Both the position numbers and the translations under genes were made by a program. A stretch of DNA of 42,548 nt, from positions 1 to 42,548 of the forward strand of contig CALVIR010000008.1 in NCBI GenBank assembly GCA_944331915.1, in the 5' to 3' direction. Each line of letters begins with the position of its first letter. The stretch's first letter is position 1. Under the pieces are notes generated by a model that saw only the letters and a program-made list of their open reading frames with translations, was not told where the DNA came from and did no database searches. The stretch comes from an uncultured Bacilli bacterium. GTDB taxonomy: Bacteria; Bacillota_I; Bacilli_A; RF39; UBA660. Shown in pieces: positions 17,995 through 26,496 of the stretch.

Positions 17995-20007
17995 TTTTTT
18001 ATAACTTTTTTTTACTTTAGCAAAGCCATTATTTACAAAATCATGCACATCTTCCATCTTATCAGTAACATTATTAAATGGTAGTGAACATCTTATATCA
18101 CTTTCATAATCTGTAACTCTAGAGTCTAGTATCGCTACTATACCTTTATCATCTTTACCTCTAATTAATCTTCCGGCTCCTTGTTTTAGTTTTAGTAACA
18201 TCTCTTTCATATAGACCTCTTTAAAACCATCTTTATAGTAACTAGCTTTCTCTTCAATAATAGGATCTACAACTGGAAATGGTAATTTAGGAATAATAAC
18301 ATTCATTAAGCTTTCTCCTTTAATATCAACACCTTCCCAGAAAGAACCCGTTGCAAATAAAACAGAGGAAACATCATCTTTAAAGATATTCTTTAATCTA
18401 TCAGCACTTACTCTATCATTTTGTACTAAAAGATTAAAATCATGATCTTTACTATCTAACATATTATAAACATCTAACATATCTTGTTTAGCTGTAAATA
18501 AGACTAAACTACGTCCCTTAGTAATTTTAATCAAGGCTTCTATTTTAGCAGCAAGAGATTTTAAATAAAGACTATGATCAGGACTTTTAGGTGATACTGT
18601 TGTTTTATCTAAGTACAATAAAGCATTATTATCATAATCAAAAGGAGACTTTTGAGGATATTCTTTAACTATTTTTACACCATTAATTTTATCTAACCCA
18701 AGATTAGTTGCAAAATAAGTATAATCATCATCTCCTGTTGTCATTGTAGCAGAAGTAAAGACTTTACCATAGTTATTATCACTTAATAAATCTCTAGCTA
18801 ATAAAGCAATATTTTTAGGAACATAGTCTAAGGAAATATGATTATAAGTATTAGGCATAAAAGAGGCAATATAAACGTTATCTCGTTTATTTTCAGGTTT
18901 TAATAAATCTTTAAAGACATTATTATATTCTACTAAACTACGATAAAATCTTGCTAGTTTACTGTTATAGTCTTTATTTTTATAACACCTATCTAAAAGG
19001 TTATCTAGTCTTACTATTAAAGTTCTTAAATCTTCTCTCAAATGTTCAGTCATCGTAAAACCACTAGTTTCATCATTAAATATTTCAGTATCTGTTTTAC
19101 TACTTTTTCGATATTGATATCTTGCTCTTTGACTAATATCATTAAAAACTTTATTTAAAGCCGTAATAGTAAAGTCTTCTGCATAGGGTTCTTCATTATA
19201 ATCTGATACTGCTACTGTCACATAATTAATTAACATTTCTAACTCTTTTTTCGTAATTGTCTTTTTATAAGAATTTCTTATTTTTTCTTCTAACGCATGA
19301 GCTTCATCAACAACAAGAATATCAGGATTTTTTAATATTGTATCAACGGTATCACGTTTTAAAGATTCAACTAGCAAGTCATGATTACAAACAACGTATT
19401 TAGCTTTAGGTAAGTTTTTCCGGTTAAGAATATATTGACAGTTCTTTTTATCAAGACATCTTGAACAGTTAGTTTGATTAATATTTATTCTATTCCAAAC
19501 ATTTCTTGAAATATTAGGATAGTTTTCTTTATCGATAATACCATTATCTGACTTAGAAACAATTTCTTTAACATCTGTATCACTTGGATTAGCTTTAACA
19601 TAGTTATCTAGTCTTTTAGGACAAATATAGTTATTACGTCCTTTAGCGATAGTAACATCTATATCTACATCTAAGACATCAGATAAGACTTTAATTTCTC
19701 TTTTTAATTGTTCTTGTAAAGCGATTGATGAGGTTGAAATAATAAAGCCATTAAAATTAGGATCATTTTTACTAGCTAAAAGTAAAGGCACTAAGTAACC
19801 CCATGATTTACCACTACCGACGCCAGCTTCTACTAAAGATATTTCTTTATTATTTATTGCATCAACGGTATCAAGAGCAAGGCTATGTTGCCCTGGACGG
19901 TATTCGGCCTTTAAAGAACTTTGTTCATTTATGTTTTCAAAAAAAGCATCTGTATCTTTATATAATTTATAAGCAAAATCTTGTTTGTCTTCCTTCCAAA
20001 TTCCCAT
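17980..20007 (-). CDS. dinG: DinG-type DEAH helicase
   Basis: A 675 aa superfamily 2 helicase of the XPD/DinG group, likely acting on DNA repair or replication intermediates. Walker A is VGSGKS (about 61-66), the DEAH box is VVDEAHALE (about 233), and the cysteines of the iron-sulfur cluster region lie between them (ICPKRL, then CSRCLDKKNC). C-terminal helicase motifs include FATGSFWEGVDIKG and QGAGRLIRG. The ATG at 20007 sits after an AGAGGGGG Shine-Dalgarno. No exonuclease domain is present at the N-terminus, unlike the long B. subtilis DinG. Confidence 0.93.
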   Translation of the reverse strand: MGIWKEDKQDFAYKLYKDTDAFFENINEQSSLKAEYRPGQHSLALDTVDAINNKEISLVEAGVGSGKSWGYLVPLLLASKNDPNFNGFIISTSSIALQEQLKREIKVLSDVLDVDIDVTIAKGRNNYICPKRLDNYVKANPSDTDVKEIVSKSDNGIIDKENYPNISRNVWNRININQTNCSRCLDKKNCQYILNRKNLPKAKYVVCNHDLLVESLKRDTVDTILKNPDILVVDEAHALEEKIRNSYKKTITKKELEMLINYVTVAVSDYNEEPYAEDFTITALNKVFNDISQRARYQYRKSSKTDTEIFNDETSGFTMTEHLREDLRTLIVRLDNLLDRCYKNKDYNSKLARFYRSLVEYNNVFKDLLKPENKRDNVYIASFMPNTYNHISLDYVPKNIALLARDLLSDNNYGKVFTSATMTTGDDDYTYFATNLGLDKINGVKIVKEYPQKSPFDYDNNALLYLDKTTVSPKSPDHSLYLKSLAAKIEALIKITKGRSLVLFTAKQDMLDVYNMLDSKDHDFNLLVQNDRVSADRLKNIFKDDVSSVLFATGSFWEGVDIKGESLMNVIIPKLPFPVVDPIIEEKASYYKDGFKEVYMKEMLLKLKQGAGRLIRGKDDKGIVAILDSRVTDYESDIRCSLPFNNVTDKMEDVHDFVNNGFAKVKKSYKKLTSG

Positions 20008-20033
20008 ATTATCCCCCTCTTTTTAAGCTTTCT

Positions 20034-20063
20034 TATTATATCACAGAACAGTGGAAAAGTAAA
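20034..20063 (-). promoter_or_regulatory. Candidate promoter of dinG
   Basis: Minus strand TTTACT (20058-20063), 18-base spacer, TATAAT (20034-20039), 27 bases upstream of the start codon. Confidence 0.55.
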
Positions 20064-20086
20064 GACGAAATAAGTGTGGACATGAC

Positions 20087-20120
20087 AAAAACACGACTAA
20101 AATTATAGTCTTTTAATCGT
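20087..20120 (-). terminator. Terminator of the surface-protein array
   Basis: ACGACTAAAA (20093-20102) and TTTTAATCGT (20111-20120) form a 10-bp stem with one G-U pair; on the minus strand it is followed by GTTTTTG. It lies just past the last gene of the array. Confidence 0.75.
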
Positions 20121-20136
20121 ATTTTACTATTTTTTC

Positions 20137-21621
20137 TTATATTTCCAAAATGTATGGATTACTACTACTGCCATCACCGGCAGCGATTTTGACATTAGAT
20201 TTTAGGAAGACGACTGGAAGAGCCTGAACCATATTATCAGAATCAACGGGATTACCATTAACAGATCCGGTGAAATTTAAGAAAAAAACAGAACCATTAT
20301 AAGATGACATCGGCGTAATAGTCCATTGATAAGCGTAAGTGAATAACCAATCATTATTTTTGCAATCACTGAAGCTGCTATTATTCCAGCTAGATAATTC
20401 TTTGTTTAAACAAGTATTTCTATCAGTAGTAGGTCCTCCACTTGTCGCGTAACCATAGTCTGAGGGATACATTAATCCTACTTTTCCTACCCAAAAGGTA
20501 TCTCTACCACTATATACATCTGTTCCTCGCTCATATGAATAAAAATGACTTGTTAGTCCAGTACTCACACTCTCATAATTTGCTGCTCCTCCTAAATACC
20601 ATAGAGTATCTCCTATCATCTCTTTAGCTTCACTACCTAAACTATTAGTCCAGTAATCTCCGGAATTTAAATTAGTGTTCAATGTAGCCGTAGGCCAGTT
20701 ATTAACGCTATTAGTGTCCCAAGTTATAGTACCAATAGATTCATCTCTTATTATTTTAAGCCTTTCTTCCATCTTACCGGTGCCATCATCTACAGTAAAG
20801 ACCCCAATAATACGCCATGTTTCATTGTTGAATGTTATGTAGTTATTAGGATTTGCTCCAATATACCGATAATCAGTTAAAGCTCCTGTTTGTTCTGTGG
20901 CAGGATGAGAGAAGGTCCACATCTCTTTTTGCTGTTCTGCTGTAGCGCTGTTATAATCTAAACCTTCTGGATTTGTTTTTGCAAGTAATGTTTCTACTGC
21001 TGGAACTGGCATTTTATCTCCATCTTTACCATAGACATTTATTTTCACGCTAAATTCTAAGCCTCCTCCATCGCCTTGAGGATTGTATTCTTCAGTTACA
21101 TACATTCTAAGACGATAATTATTAGTTTCACTAGAGTTCATACTACTTGCATATAAACTCATTTCTCCTGCTGGTCTTCCTGTATAATTATTGGCATTAG
21201 TTTCTTCGTTATATGTTTCTGGTGTCATTAACTCTTCTTCAGTACCATCTTCTGTTATTCTTGTAAGATACAACTTGATATTAGATCCATCTATCTTTCT
21301 ATCGCTTACTGTTACGTCTTTAGCACTTATTTCATAGTTGATATTTACATTACCAGTGATATTACTTGATATTGTAAAATCAAAGTACTCTCCTTCTGTT
21401 AGTCTAACTGTACCTGTCGCATCTGTTGTTGGCAAGGCTCCTGTCATATTAATAACATTATCACTTTCAGTGTAAGTCATCATTATCGCACCACTTGTAA
21501 TACTGTTTACTTGAGTACCAGTTCCGGTATAACTAAAAGCGGCATAACTTACTCCTACTACTGCTACAATCATTAGTAAAATTAAGCCTAAGATTATTAC
21601 TTTTTCTTTACTCTTACTCAT
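20137..21621 (-). CDS. Surface protein A4: TasA-like N-domain with a third body type
   Basis: A 494 aa predicted exported protein and the last gene of the array. Residues 1-205 are nearly identical to the other A proteins: a membrane segment ending GVSYAAFSYTGTG, then the TasA-like domain. The body differs from both other types: it starts WTFSHPATEQTGALTDYRYIG, carries TWRIIGVF and two Cys (TCLNKE and SDCKNN), and ends QWTITPMSSY...ALPVVFLKSNVKI with a short GDGSSSNPYIL tail. The same overall frame suggests a lectin-like module with a different loop set. The ATG overlaps the stop of the B gene before it by 4 bases (ATGA). Confidence 0.85.
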   Translation of the reverse strand: MSKSKEKVIILGLILLMIVAVVGVSYAAFSYTGTGTQVNSITSGAIMMTYTESDNVINMTGALPTTDATGTVRLTEGEYFDFTISSNITGNVNINYEISAKDVTVSDRKIDGSNIKLYLTRITEDGTEEELMTPETYNEETNANNYTGRPAGEMSLYASSMNSSETNNYRLRMYVTEEYNPQGDGGGLEFSVKINVYGKDGDKMPVPAVETLLAKTNPEGLDYNSATAEQQKEMWTFSHPATEQTGALTDYRYIGANPNNYITFNNETWRIIGVFTVDDGTGKMEERLKIIRDESIGTITWDTNSVNNWPTATLNTNLNSGDYWTNSLGSEAKEMIGDTLWYLGGAANYESVSTGLTSHFYSYERGTDVYSGRDTFWVGKVGLMYPSDYGYATSGGPTTDRNTCLNKELSSWNNSSFSDCKNNDWLFTYAYQWTITPMSSYNGSVFFLNFTGSVNGNPVDSDNMVQALPVVFLKSNVKIAAGDGSSSNPYILEI

Positions 21622-21930
21622 ACCTCTTCACGCTTCTTTCTATAAACACCATATGTTATAGTAGCTAGACCTAAGATTAAAGTTATTCCCATTACTAAAT
21701 AGATATTACTCATTGTAACGGGATTCTTTATGACTGTTACTCTTATTAAGTAATTAGTTAAGCCATCACTACTAACACCTCTAATTATAGTTTGCCCTTC
21801 TTTTAAACCTAAGATTTTATTATCTTCTATTTTAGAGATACTTTCATCATCACTTGTCCAAGTTATATCTATATTCAATGGAACATCTTCTTGAAAAGCA
21901 GGAGGAATATCACTACTAGATCCTTCTTCT
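21040..21930 (-). repeat. B-end/A-start junction repeat, copy 1
   Basis: Covers the 3' end of B3 (Ig-like domain, anchor) and the 5' end of A4 (export segment, TasA-like domain). It is very similar to copies at about 24340-25230 and 27830-28730; boundaries are approximate. Confidence 0.8.
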
Positions 21931-23189
21931 ATTGTTATTACACCTTCATAGTTATTATTTTCTACCTTTTCTAGATAATAAGGATTATCACTAGTACCTT
22001 CACCAACAAGAGTCATGCCTTCTGTTTTAATATTAATTACTGGCCGTAGGGCATAGTAGTCATTGATGCTACCTTCATAATAAGACAGACTACCATTATC
22101 GGTAAAAACATAGCCACCATCAGAATCATCAAAACGGAAGGGAGTCATAGTCCAATAAGAATCTCCATTTTTTCCGGAATTTAAATAACTATTACCTAAT
22201 ACATCTAAACTTTCTCCTGCAAAAACTAATTCATCTGCTGTTATTAGTCCTGCCTTTAATTTATAACTACCTCCATAACTTTCAGTTGTTTCTGGGCATA
22301 TAAAGGTTGGAGTATTGTCTTTTACAGAATCATAATTTCTTTGTCCTAACCTATCATAACTTGCAAAGTTACCTCGTCCATCATAATTATAGCCACTGCT
22401 ATCACTACAAAATCTTCCTAAGATAACATATTGATCATAATCATTATTCTTACCTAAGGTATTATTATACCAAGTATCTACCTCTTTCTTTATAAATGAA
22501 TCTATTCCATTATCATAGGTATACCCAGTATATTTTGGATCATTAAAATTTAAATTATAAGATACTGACCCTACTACTCCTGATATTTCTTCTTCAGTAA
22601 AAGACATAACAGAACTGCCTAGTTTTAAATTATTTAATCCAGGTCCATTGTATATCAATCTGATACTACCATCACCATTAATTCTTACTATCTTCCAGTA
22701 CATCTTATCTCCAGCACTAGCAAGTTTTACGGGAGTACACCTGCTATTACCGTCCTCTTGGCAACTCTCGATACTTTGATAATACCGGTCAAGATTAACT
22801 ATTGGTGAATAATACACATAATAATCTTCATCATATGCTCCAAAGACAAAATTGTTATTATCTACATCTCCACGATAATAATATGTGGTTCCGTCTTCAT
22901 CTTCTCTACTATAAAGTCCTTCTGTTATATAATCTGGATTATTTTTATCTTCATAACTAGATATATCAAAATAATTACCATTACTGGCATAGTTAAACAT
23001 ATGAGGTATCTCTTGTTTTAACTCATTATCACTTAGTATTTTATTTAAAACAAGGTTAGTAGTATTTCCTTCATTATAGGTGTTATAACTAACTATGCTT
23101 CTATGATTTATAGTTAGAGAATTAGTGAATAATATGCTGCTAAGAGCAAGAGACTCTAATACTAATAATTTATATTTCTTGTGTTTCAT
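21618..23189 (-). CDS. Surface protein B3: lectin-like module, Ig-like domain, C-terminal anchor
   Basis: A 523 aa protein. It starts MKHKKYKLLVLESLALSSIL (an uncleaved or cleaved export signal), has a short Asn/Thr linker, then the B module (about 65-400) with Cys at SCQEDGNSRC, RFCSDSS and ICPETTES, ending YWTMTPFRF...LRPVINIKTEGM. A beta-rich Ig/Big2-like domain (about 410-490, with ITWTSDDESISKIEDNKIL and GQTIIRGVSS) precedes a C-terminal membrane helix and a KKREEV tail. It should sit on the cell surface with its C-terminus inside. The ATG at 23189 follows GGAGG. The next A gene overlaps its stop by 4 bases. Confidence 0.85.
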   Translation of the reverse strand: MKHKKYKLLVLESLALSSILFTNSLTINHRSIVSYNTYNEGNTTNLVLNKILSDNELKQEIPHMFNYASNGNYFDISSYEDKNNPDYITEGLYSREDEDGTTYYYRGDVDNNNFVFGAYDEDYYVYYSPIVNLDRYYQSIESCQEDGNSRCTPVKLASAGDKMYWKIVRINGDGSIRLIYNGPGLNNLKLGSSVMSFTEEEISGVVGSVSYNLNFNDPKYTGYTYDNGIDSFIKKEVDTWYNNTLGKNNDYDQYVILGRFCSDSSGYNYDGRGNFASYDRLGQRNYDSVKDNTPTFICPETTESYGGSYKLKAGLITADELVFAGESLDVLGNSYLNSGKNGDSYWTMTPFRFDDSDGGYVFTDNGSLSYYEGSINDYYALRPVINIKTEGMTLVGEGTSDNPYYLEKVENNNYEGVITIEEGSSSDIPPAFQEDVPLNIDITWTSDDESISKIEDNKILGLKEGQTIIRGVSSDGLTNYLIRVTVIKNPVTMSNIYLVMGITLILGLATITYGVYRKKREEV

Positions 23190-23205
23190 ATCTTCCTCCA
23201 TTTAA
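22960..23205 (-). repeat. B-start repeat, copy 1
   Basis: The first about 220 bases of each B gene and its ribosome-binding region are nearly identical in the three copies (here, 26240-26495 and 29745-30002). Confidence 0.8.
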
Positions 23206-23215
23206 AATTAGGTTA

Positions 23216-24922
23216 TTATTGCGATACTAAAACGTATGGATTTTGAGCAGTTCCTTCACCAATAAGTGTCATGCCTTCTGTTTTAACATTAATTACTGGT
23301 CTTATAACATTAGTATAGTATACATAATCAGCTGCTAATAAATATGACTGAACCCATGTAATAGTAGAAGCTTCTCTTGAAAAAACTAATGGTGTCATAC
23401 TCCAATAATTTGCATCATCATCCCCTGAATTTAAATAACTATTTCCAAATACTTCTAAATTTTCTCCCGCTAAAACTAATTCATCAGCAGTTATTAAACC
23501 AGCTTTTAATCTATAACTACCTCCATAACTTTCACTTGTTTCTGGACACTTTAATGTTGGAGCGTTGTCCTTTGCAAAATTAGAATTTACTTGTCCTAAC
23601 CTATCATAACTGGAAAAAAGTATATTACCTTCTTGTTCTAAAAATTTGCTACTATCACTACAGAATCTTCCTAAAATAACCATACTATCATAAGCTGTAT
23701 TTCCTAAAGAGTTAGCATACCATGTGTCAATCTCACGTTTTATAAATGAATCTACCCCATCATCATAGGTATATCCGGTATATTTTGGATCATCAATTCC
23801 TAAATTATATGATACATTACCAATTACTCCAGAAATATCATTTTCGGCAAAAGAGACAGGGCCAACCTCACTTTCATCTATTCCTGGCCCCAAATAAATT
23901 AACCTTAAGCTACCATCACCGTTTACCCTTATAATATTCCAATACATTTTATCACCTTGAGACGCCAATTTAGTTAGAAGACAATTATCAGCATTACCGG
24001 TATTTTCTTGACAACTATCTAAACTCTGATAATAAAGATTACTATTTTTAGATTTATATACATAATAATCTTTTTCATATTCTCCAAACTGGATAATATT
24101 ATCTACATCTCCTCTAAAGTAGTAACTTACTCCATCTTCATCTTCTCTACTATATAATCCATTTGTTATATATTCTGGATTTGGATCAGTTGCATAATCA
24201 TCTTTATCATTTGGATCATATTGTGTTCCATTACTAGCATAATTAAACATACTTTCTTTTTCTTCTTGAAGAGGATTATTAGCAAGTAATGTGTCCAATA
24301 CTGATGGGACATATTTATCGCCATCTTTACCATAGACATTTATTTTTATGCTAAACTCTAAGCCTCCGCCATCTCCTTGAGGATTATATTCTTCGGTTAC
24401 ATACATTCTAAGACGATAGTTATTAGTTTCACTAGAGTTCATACTACTTGCATATAAACTCATTTCTCCTGCTGGACGTCCTGTATAATCATTTGCTGTA
24501 GCTTCTTCATTATATGTTTCTGGACTCATTAACTCTTCTTCTGTGCCATCTTCTGTTATTCTTGTTAGATATAACTTGATATTAGAGCCATCTATCTTTC
24601 TATCACTTACTGTTACATCTTTAGCACTTATCTCATAGTTGATATTTACATTACCAGTGATATTACTTGATATCGTAAAATCAAAATATTCTCCTTCTGT
24701 TAGTCTAACCGTTCCTGTCGCATCAGTTGTAGGTAAGGCTCCTGTCATGTTAATGACATTATCACTTTCAGTGTAAGTCATCATAATTGCTCCACTTGTT
24801 ATACTATTTACTTTAGTACCTGTTCCTGTATATCTAAAAGCAGCATAACTTACTCCTATTACTGCTATAATCATTATTAAGATTAACCCTAAAATTATTA
24901 TCTTTTCTTTACTCTTGCTCAT
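23216..24922 (-). CDS. Surface protein A3: A-type N-domain fused to a B-type body
   Basis: A 568 aa chimera. Residues 1-205 are the A-type export segment and TasA-like domain; from about residue 212 the protein continues as a B-type body (MFNYASNGTQYD, then LYSREDEDGVSYYFRGDVDN, RFCSDSSKFLEQE, KCPETSES) and ends YWSMTPLVFS...IRPVINVKTEGM plus GEGTAQNPYVL. It lacks the Ig-like domain and C-terminal anchor of B proteins. Its body shares the RFCSDSSKFLEQE stretch with B1, and its N-domain is almost identical to that of A2, so it looks like a recombination product. The ATG overlaps the end of B2 by 4 bases. Confidence 0.85.
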   Translation of the reverse strand: MSKSKEKIIILGLILIMIIAVIGVSYAAFRYTGTGTKVNSITSGAIMMTYTESDNVINMTGALPTTDATGTVRLTEGEYFDFTISSNITGNVNINYEISAKDVTVSDRKIDGSNIKLYLTRITEDGTEEELMSPETYNEEATANDYTGRPAGEMSLYASSMNSSETNNYRLRMYVTEEYNPQGDGGGLEFSIKINVYGKDGDKYVPSVLDTLLANNPLQEEKESMFNYASNGTQYDPNDKDDYATDPNPEYITNGLYSREDEDGVSYYFRGDVDNIIQFGEYEKDYYVYKSKNSNLYYQSLDSCQENTGNADNCLLTKLASQGDKMYWNIIRVNGDGSLRLIYLGPGIDESEVGPVSFAENDISGVIGNVSYNLGIDDPKYTGYTYDDGVDSFIKREIDTWYANSLGNTAYDSMVILGRFCSDSSKFLEQEGNILFSSYDRLGQVNSNFAKDNAPTLKCPETSESYGGSYRLKAGLITADELVLAGENLEVFGNSYLNSGDDDANYWSMTPLVFSREASTITWVQSYLLAADYVYYTNVIRPVINVKTEGMTLIGEGTAQNPYVLVSQ

Positions 24923-25230
24923 ACATTTTCACTCTTTCTTCTATAAACTCCATATGTTATAGTTGCTAAACCTAAGATTAAAGTTATTCCCATTACTAAA
25001 TAGATATTGCTCATAGTAACAGGATTCTTTATGACTGTTACTCTTATTATGTAATTAGTTAGACCATCACTACTAACACCTCTAATTATAGTTTGGCCTT
25101 CTTTTAAACCTAAGATTTTATTATCTTCTATTTTAGAGATGCTTTCATCATCACTTGTCCAAGTTATATCTATATCTAATGGGACATCTTCTTGAAAAGC
25201 AGGAGGAATATCACTATTAGAGCCTTCTTC
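24340..25230 (-). repeat. B-end/A-start junction repeat, copy 2
   Basis: Covers the end of B2 and the start of A3. Over several hundred bases it reads almost identically to copy 3; the B stop and A start are exactly 3500 bases from the same points in copy 3. Confidence 0.85.
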
Positions 25231-26469
25231 TATTGTTATTACCCCTTCATAGTTATTAGTTTTTGCTTCTTCCAGATAATAGGGATTATCACTAGTCCCT
25301 TCACCAACAAGAGTCATGCCATCTGTTTTAATATTAATTACTGGACGGATACCATTTATAGCAAGTCTTCCGCCTAATATACCTTTATAACTTATAAATA
25401 TTTCTGTGCCAGAGTCGTAAAAACTACTTGGTGTCATAGTAAAAAAATTATAATTATTGTTATAAGCAGTTAAATAAGTATTTGCTGAGACATTTAAATT
25501 TTCACCTGCCAATACCATTTCATCTGCTGTTATTAGTCCGGCTTTTAATCTATAACTACCTCCATAACTTTCTGTTGTTACTGGACATTTTAAAGTTGGT
25601 GCATTATCTTTTATAAAAGCAAATCCTGCTTGCCCTAATCTATCAAAACCTGCAAAGTTAAAGTTACCATATTCATTATAATTATACCCACTACTATCAC
25701 TACAAAATCTTCCTAAGATAACATATTGATCATAATCATTATTCTTACCTAAGGTATTATTATACCAAGTATCTACCTCTTTCTTTATAAATGAGTCTGT
25801 TCCATTATCATAGGTATATCCTGTATATTTTGGATTATTGCGTTCCAAATTATATGAAATAGAACCAATTACTCCCGGTGTTGTTTCTTCATCAAAAGAC
25901 ATAGGATAAATATCGGAATTATTTAGTCCTGGTCCTAAATATATTAATCTTAAACTACCATCACCATTTACTCTTATAATATTCCAGTACATTTTATCAC
26001 CTTGTGATGCTAATTTAATTTTGAGATTCTCATTACAATATTGAGAATATTCTTGGCAACTTTCTAGACTTTGAAAATAATATTGTCCACCACCATACAC
26101 GTAGTAATCTTCATCATATGCTCCAAACTCAATAATATTATCTACATTTCCTCTAAAGTAATAACTTACTCCATCCTCATCTTCCCCACTATAAAGTCCT
26201 TCTGTTATATAATCTTTATTATTCTTAATTTCATAACTAGATATATCATAATAATTACCATTACTTGCATAGTTAAACATATGAGGTATCTCTTGTTTTA
26301 ACTCATTATCACTTAGTATTTTATTTAAAACAAGGTTAGTAGTATTTCCTTCATTATAGGTATTGTAACTAACTATGCTTCTATGATTTATAGTTAGAGA
26401 ATTAGTGAATAATATGCTGCTAAGAGCAAGAGATTCTAATACTAATAATTTATATTTCTTGTGTTTCAT
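24919..26469 (-). CDS. Surface protein B2
   Basis: A 516 aa type B protein with the same layout as B3: N-terminal hydrophobic segment, Cys-containing module, Ig-like domain and C-terminal helix with RRKSENV tail. Its Cys loop reads CQEYSQYCNENLK, and its variable end is FFTMTPSSFYDSGTEIF...GIRPVINIKTDGM; the interior between FFTMTP and GIRPV does not resemble B1 or B3 although the flanks are nearly identical. GGAGGAAGA lies before the ATG, 27 bases after the A2 stop. The junction with A3 is an almost exact copy of the B1/A2 junction. Confidence 0.85.
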   Translation of the reverse strand: MKHKKYKLLVLESLALSSILFTNSLTINHRSIVSYNTYNEGNTTNLVLNKILSDNELKQEIPHMFNYASNGNYYDISSYEIKNNKDYITEGLYSGEDEDGVSYYFRGNVDNIIEFGAYDEDYYVYGGGQYYFQSLESCQEYSQYCNENLKIKLASQGDKMYWNIIRVNGDGSLRLIYLGPGLNNSDIYPMSFDEETTPGVIGSISYNLERNNPKYTGYTYDNGTDSFIKKEVDTWYNNTLGKNNDYDQYVILGRFCSDSSGYNYNEYGNFNFAGFDRLGQAGFAFIKDNAPTLKCPVTTESYGGSYRLKAGLITADEMVLAGENLNVSANTYLTAYNNNYNFFTMTPSSFYDSGTEIFISYKGILGGRLAINGIRPVINIKTDGMTLVGEGTSDNPYYLEEAKTNNYEGVITIEEGSNSDIPPAFQEDVPLDIDITWTSDDESISKIEDNKILGLKEGQTIIRGVSSDGLTNYIIRVTVIKNPVTMSNIYLVMGITLILGLATITYGVYRRKSENV

Positions 26470-26495
26470 ATTCTTCCTCCATTTGAAATTAGGTT
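26240..26495 (-). repeat. B-start repeat, copy 2
   Basis: Start of B2 plus the A2-B2 spacer, nearly identical to the other two B starts. The A2 stop region GGTTATTATT is shared too. Confidence 0.8.
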
Positions 26496-26496
26496 A

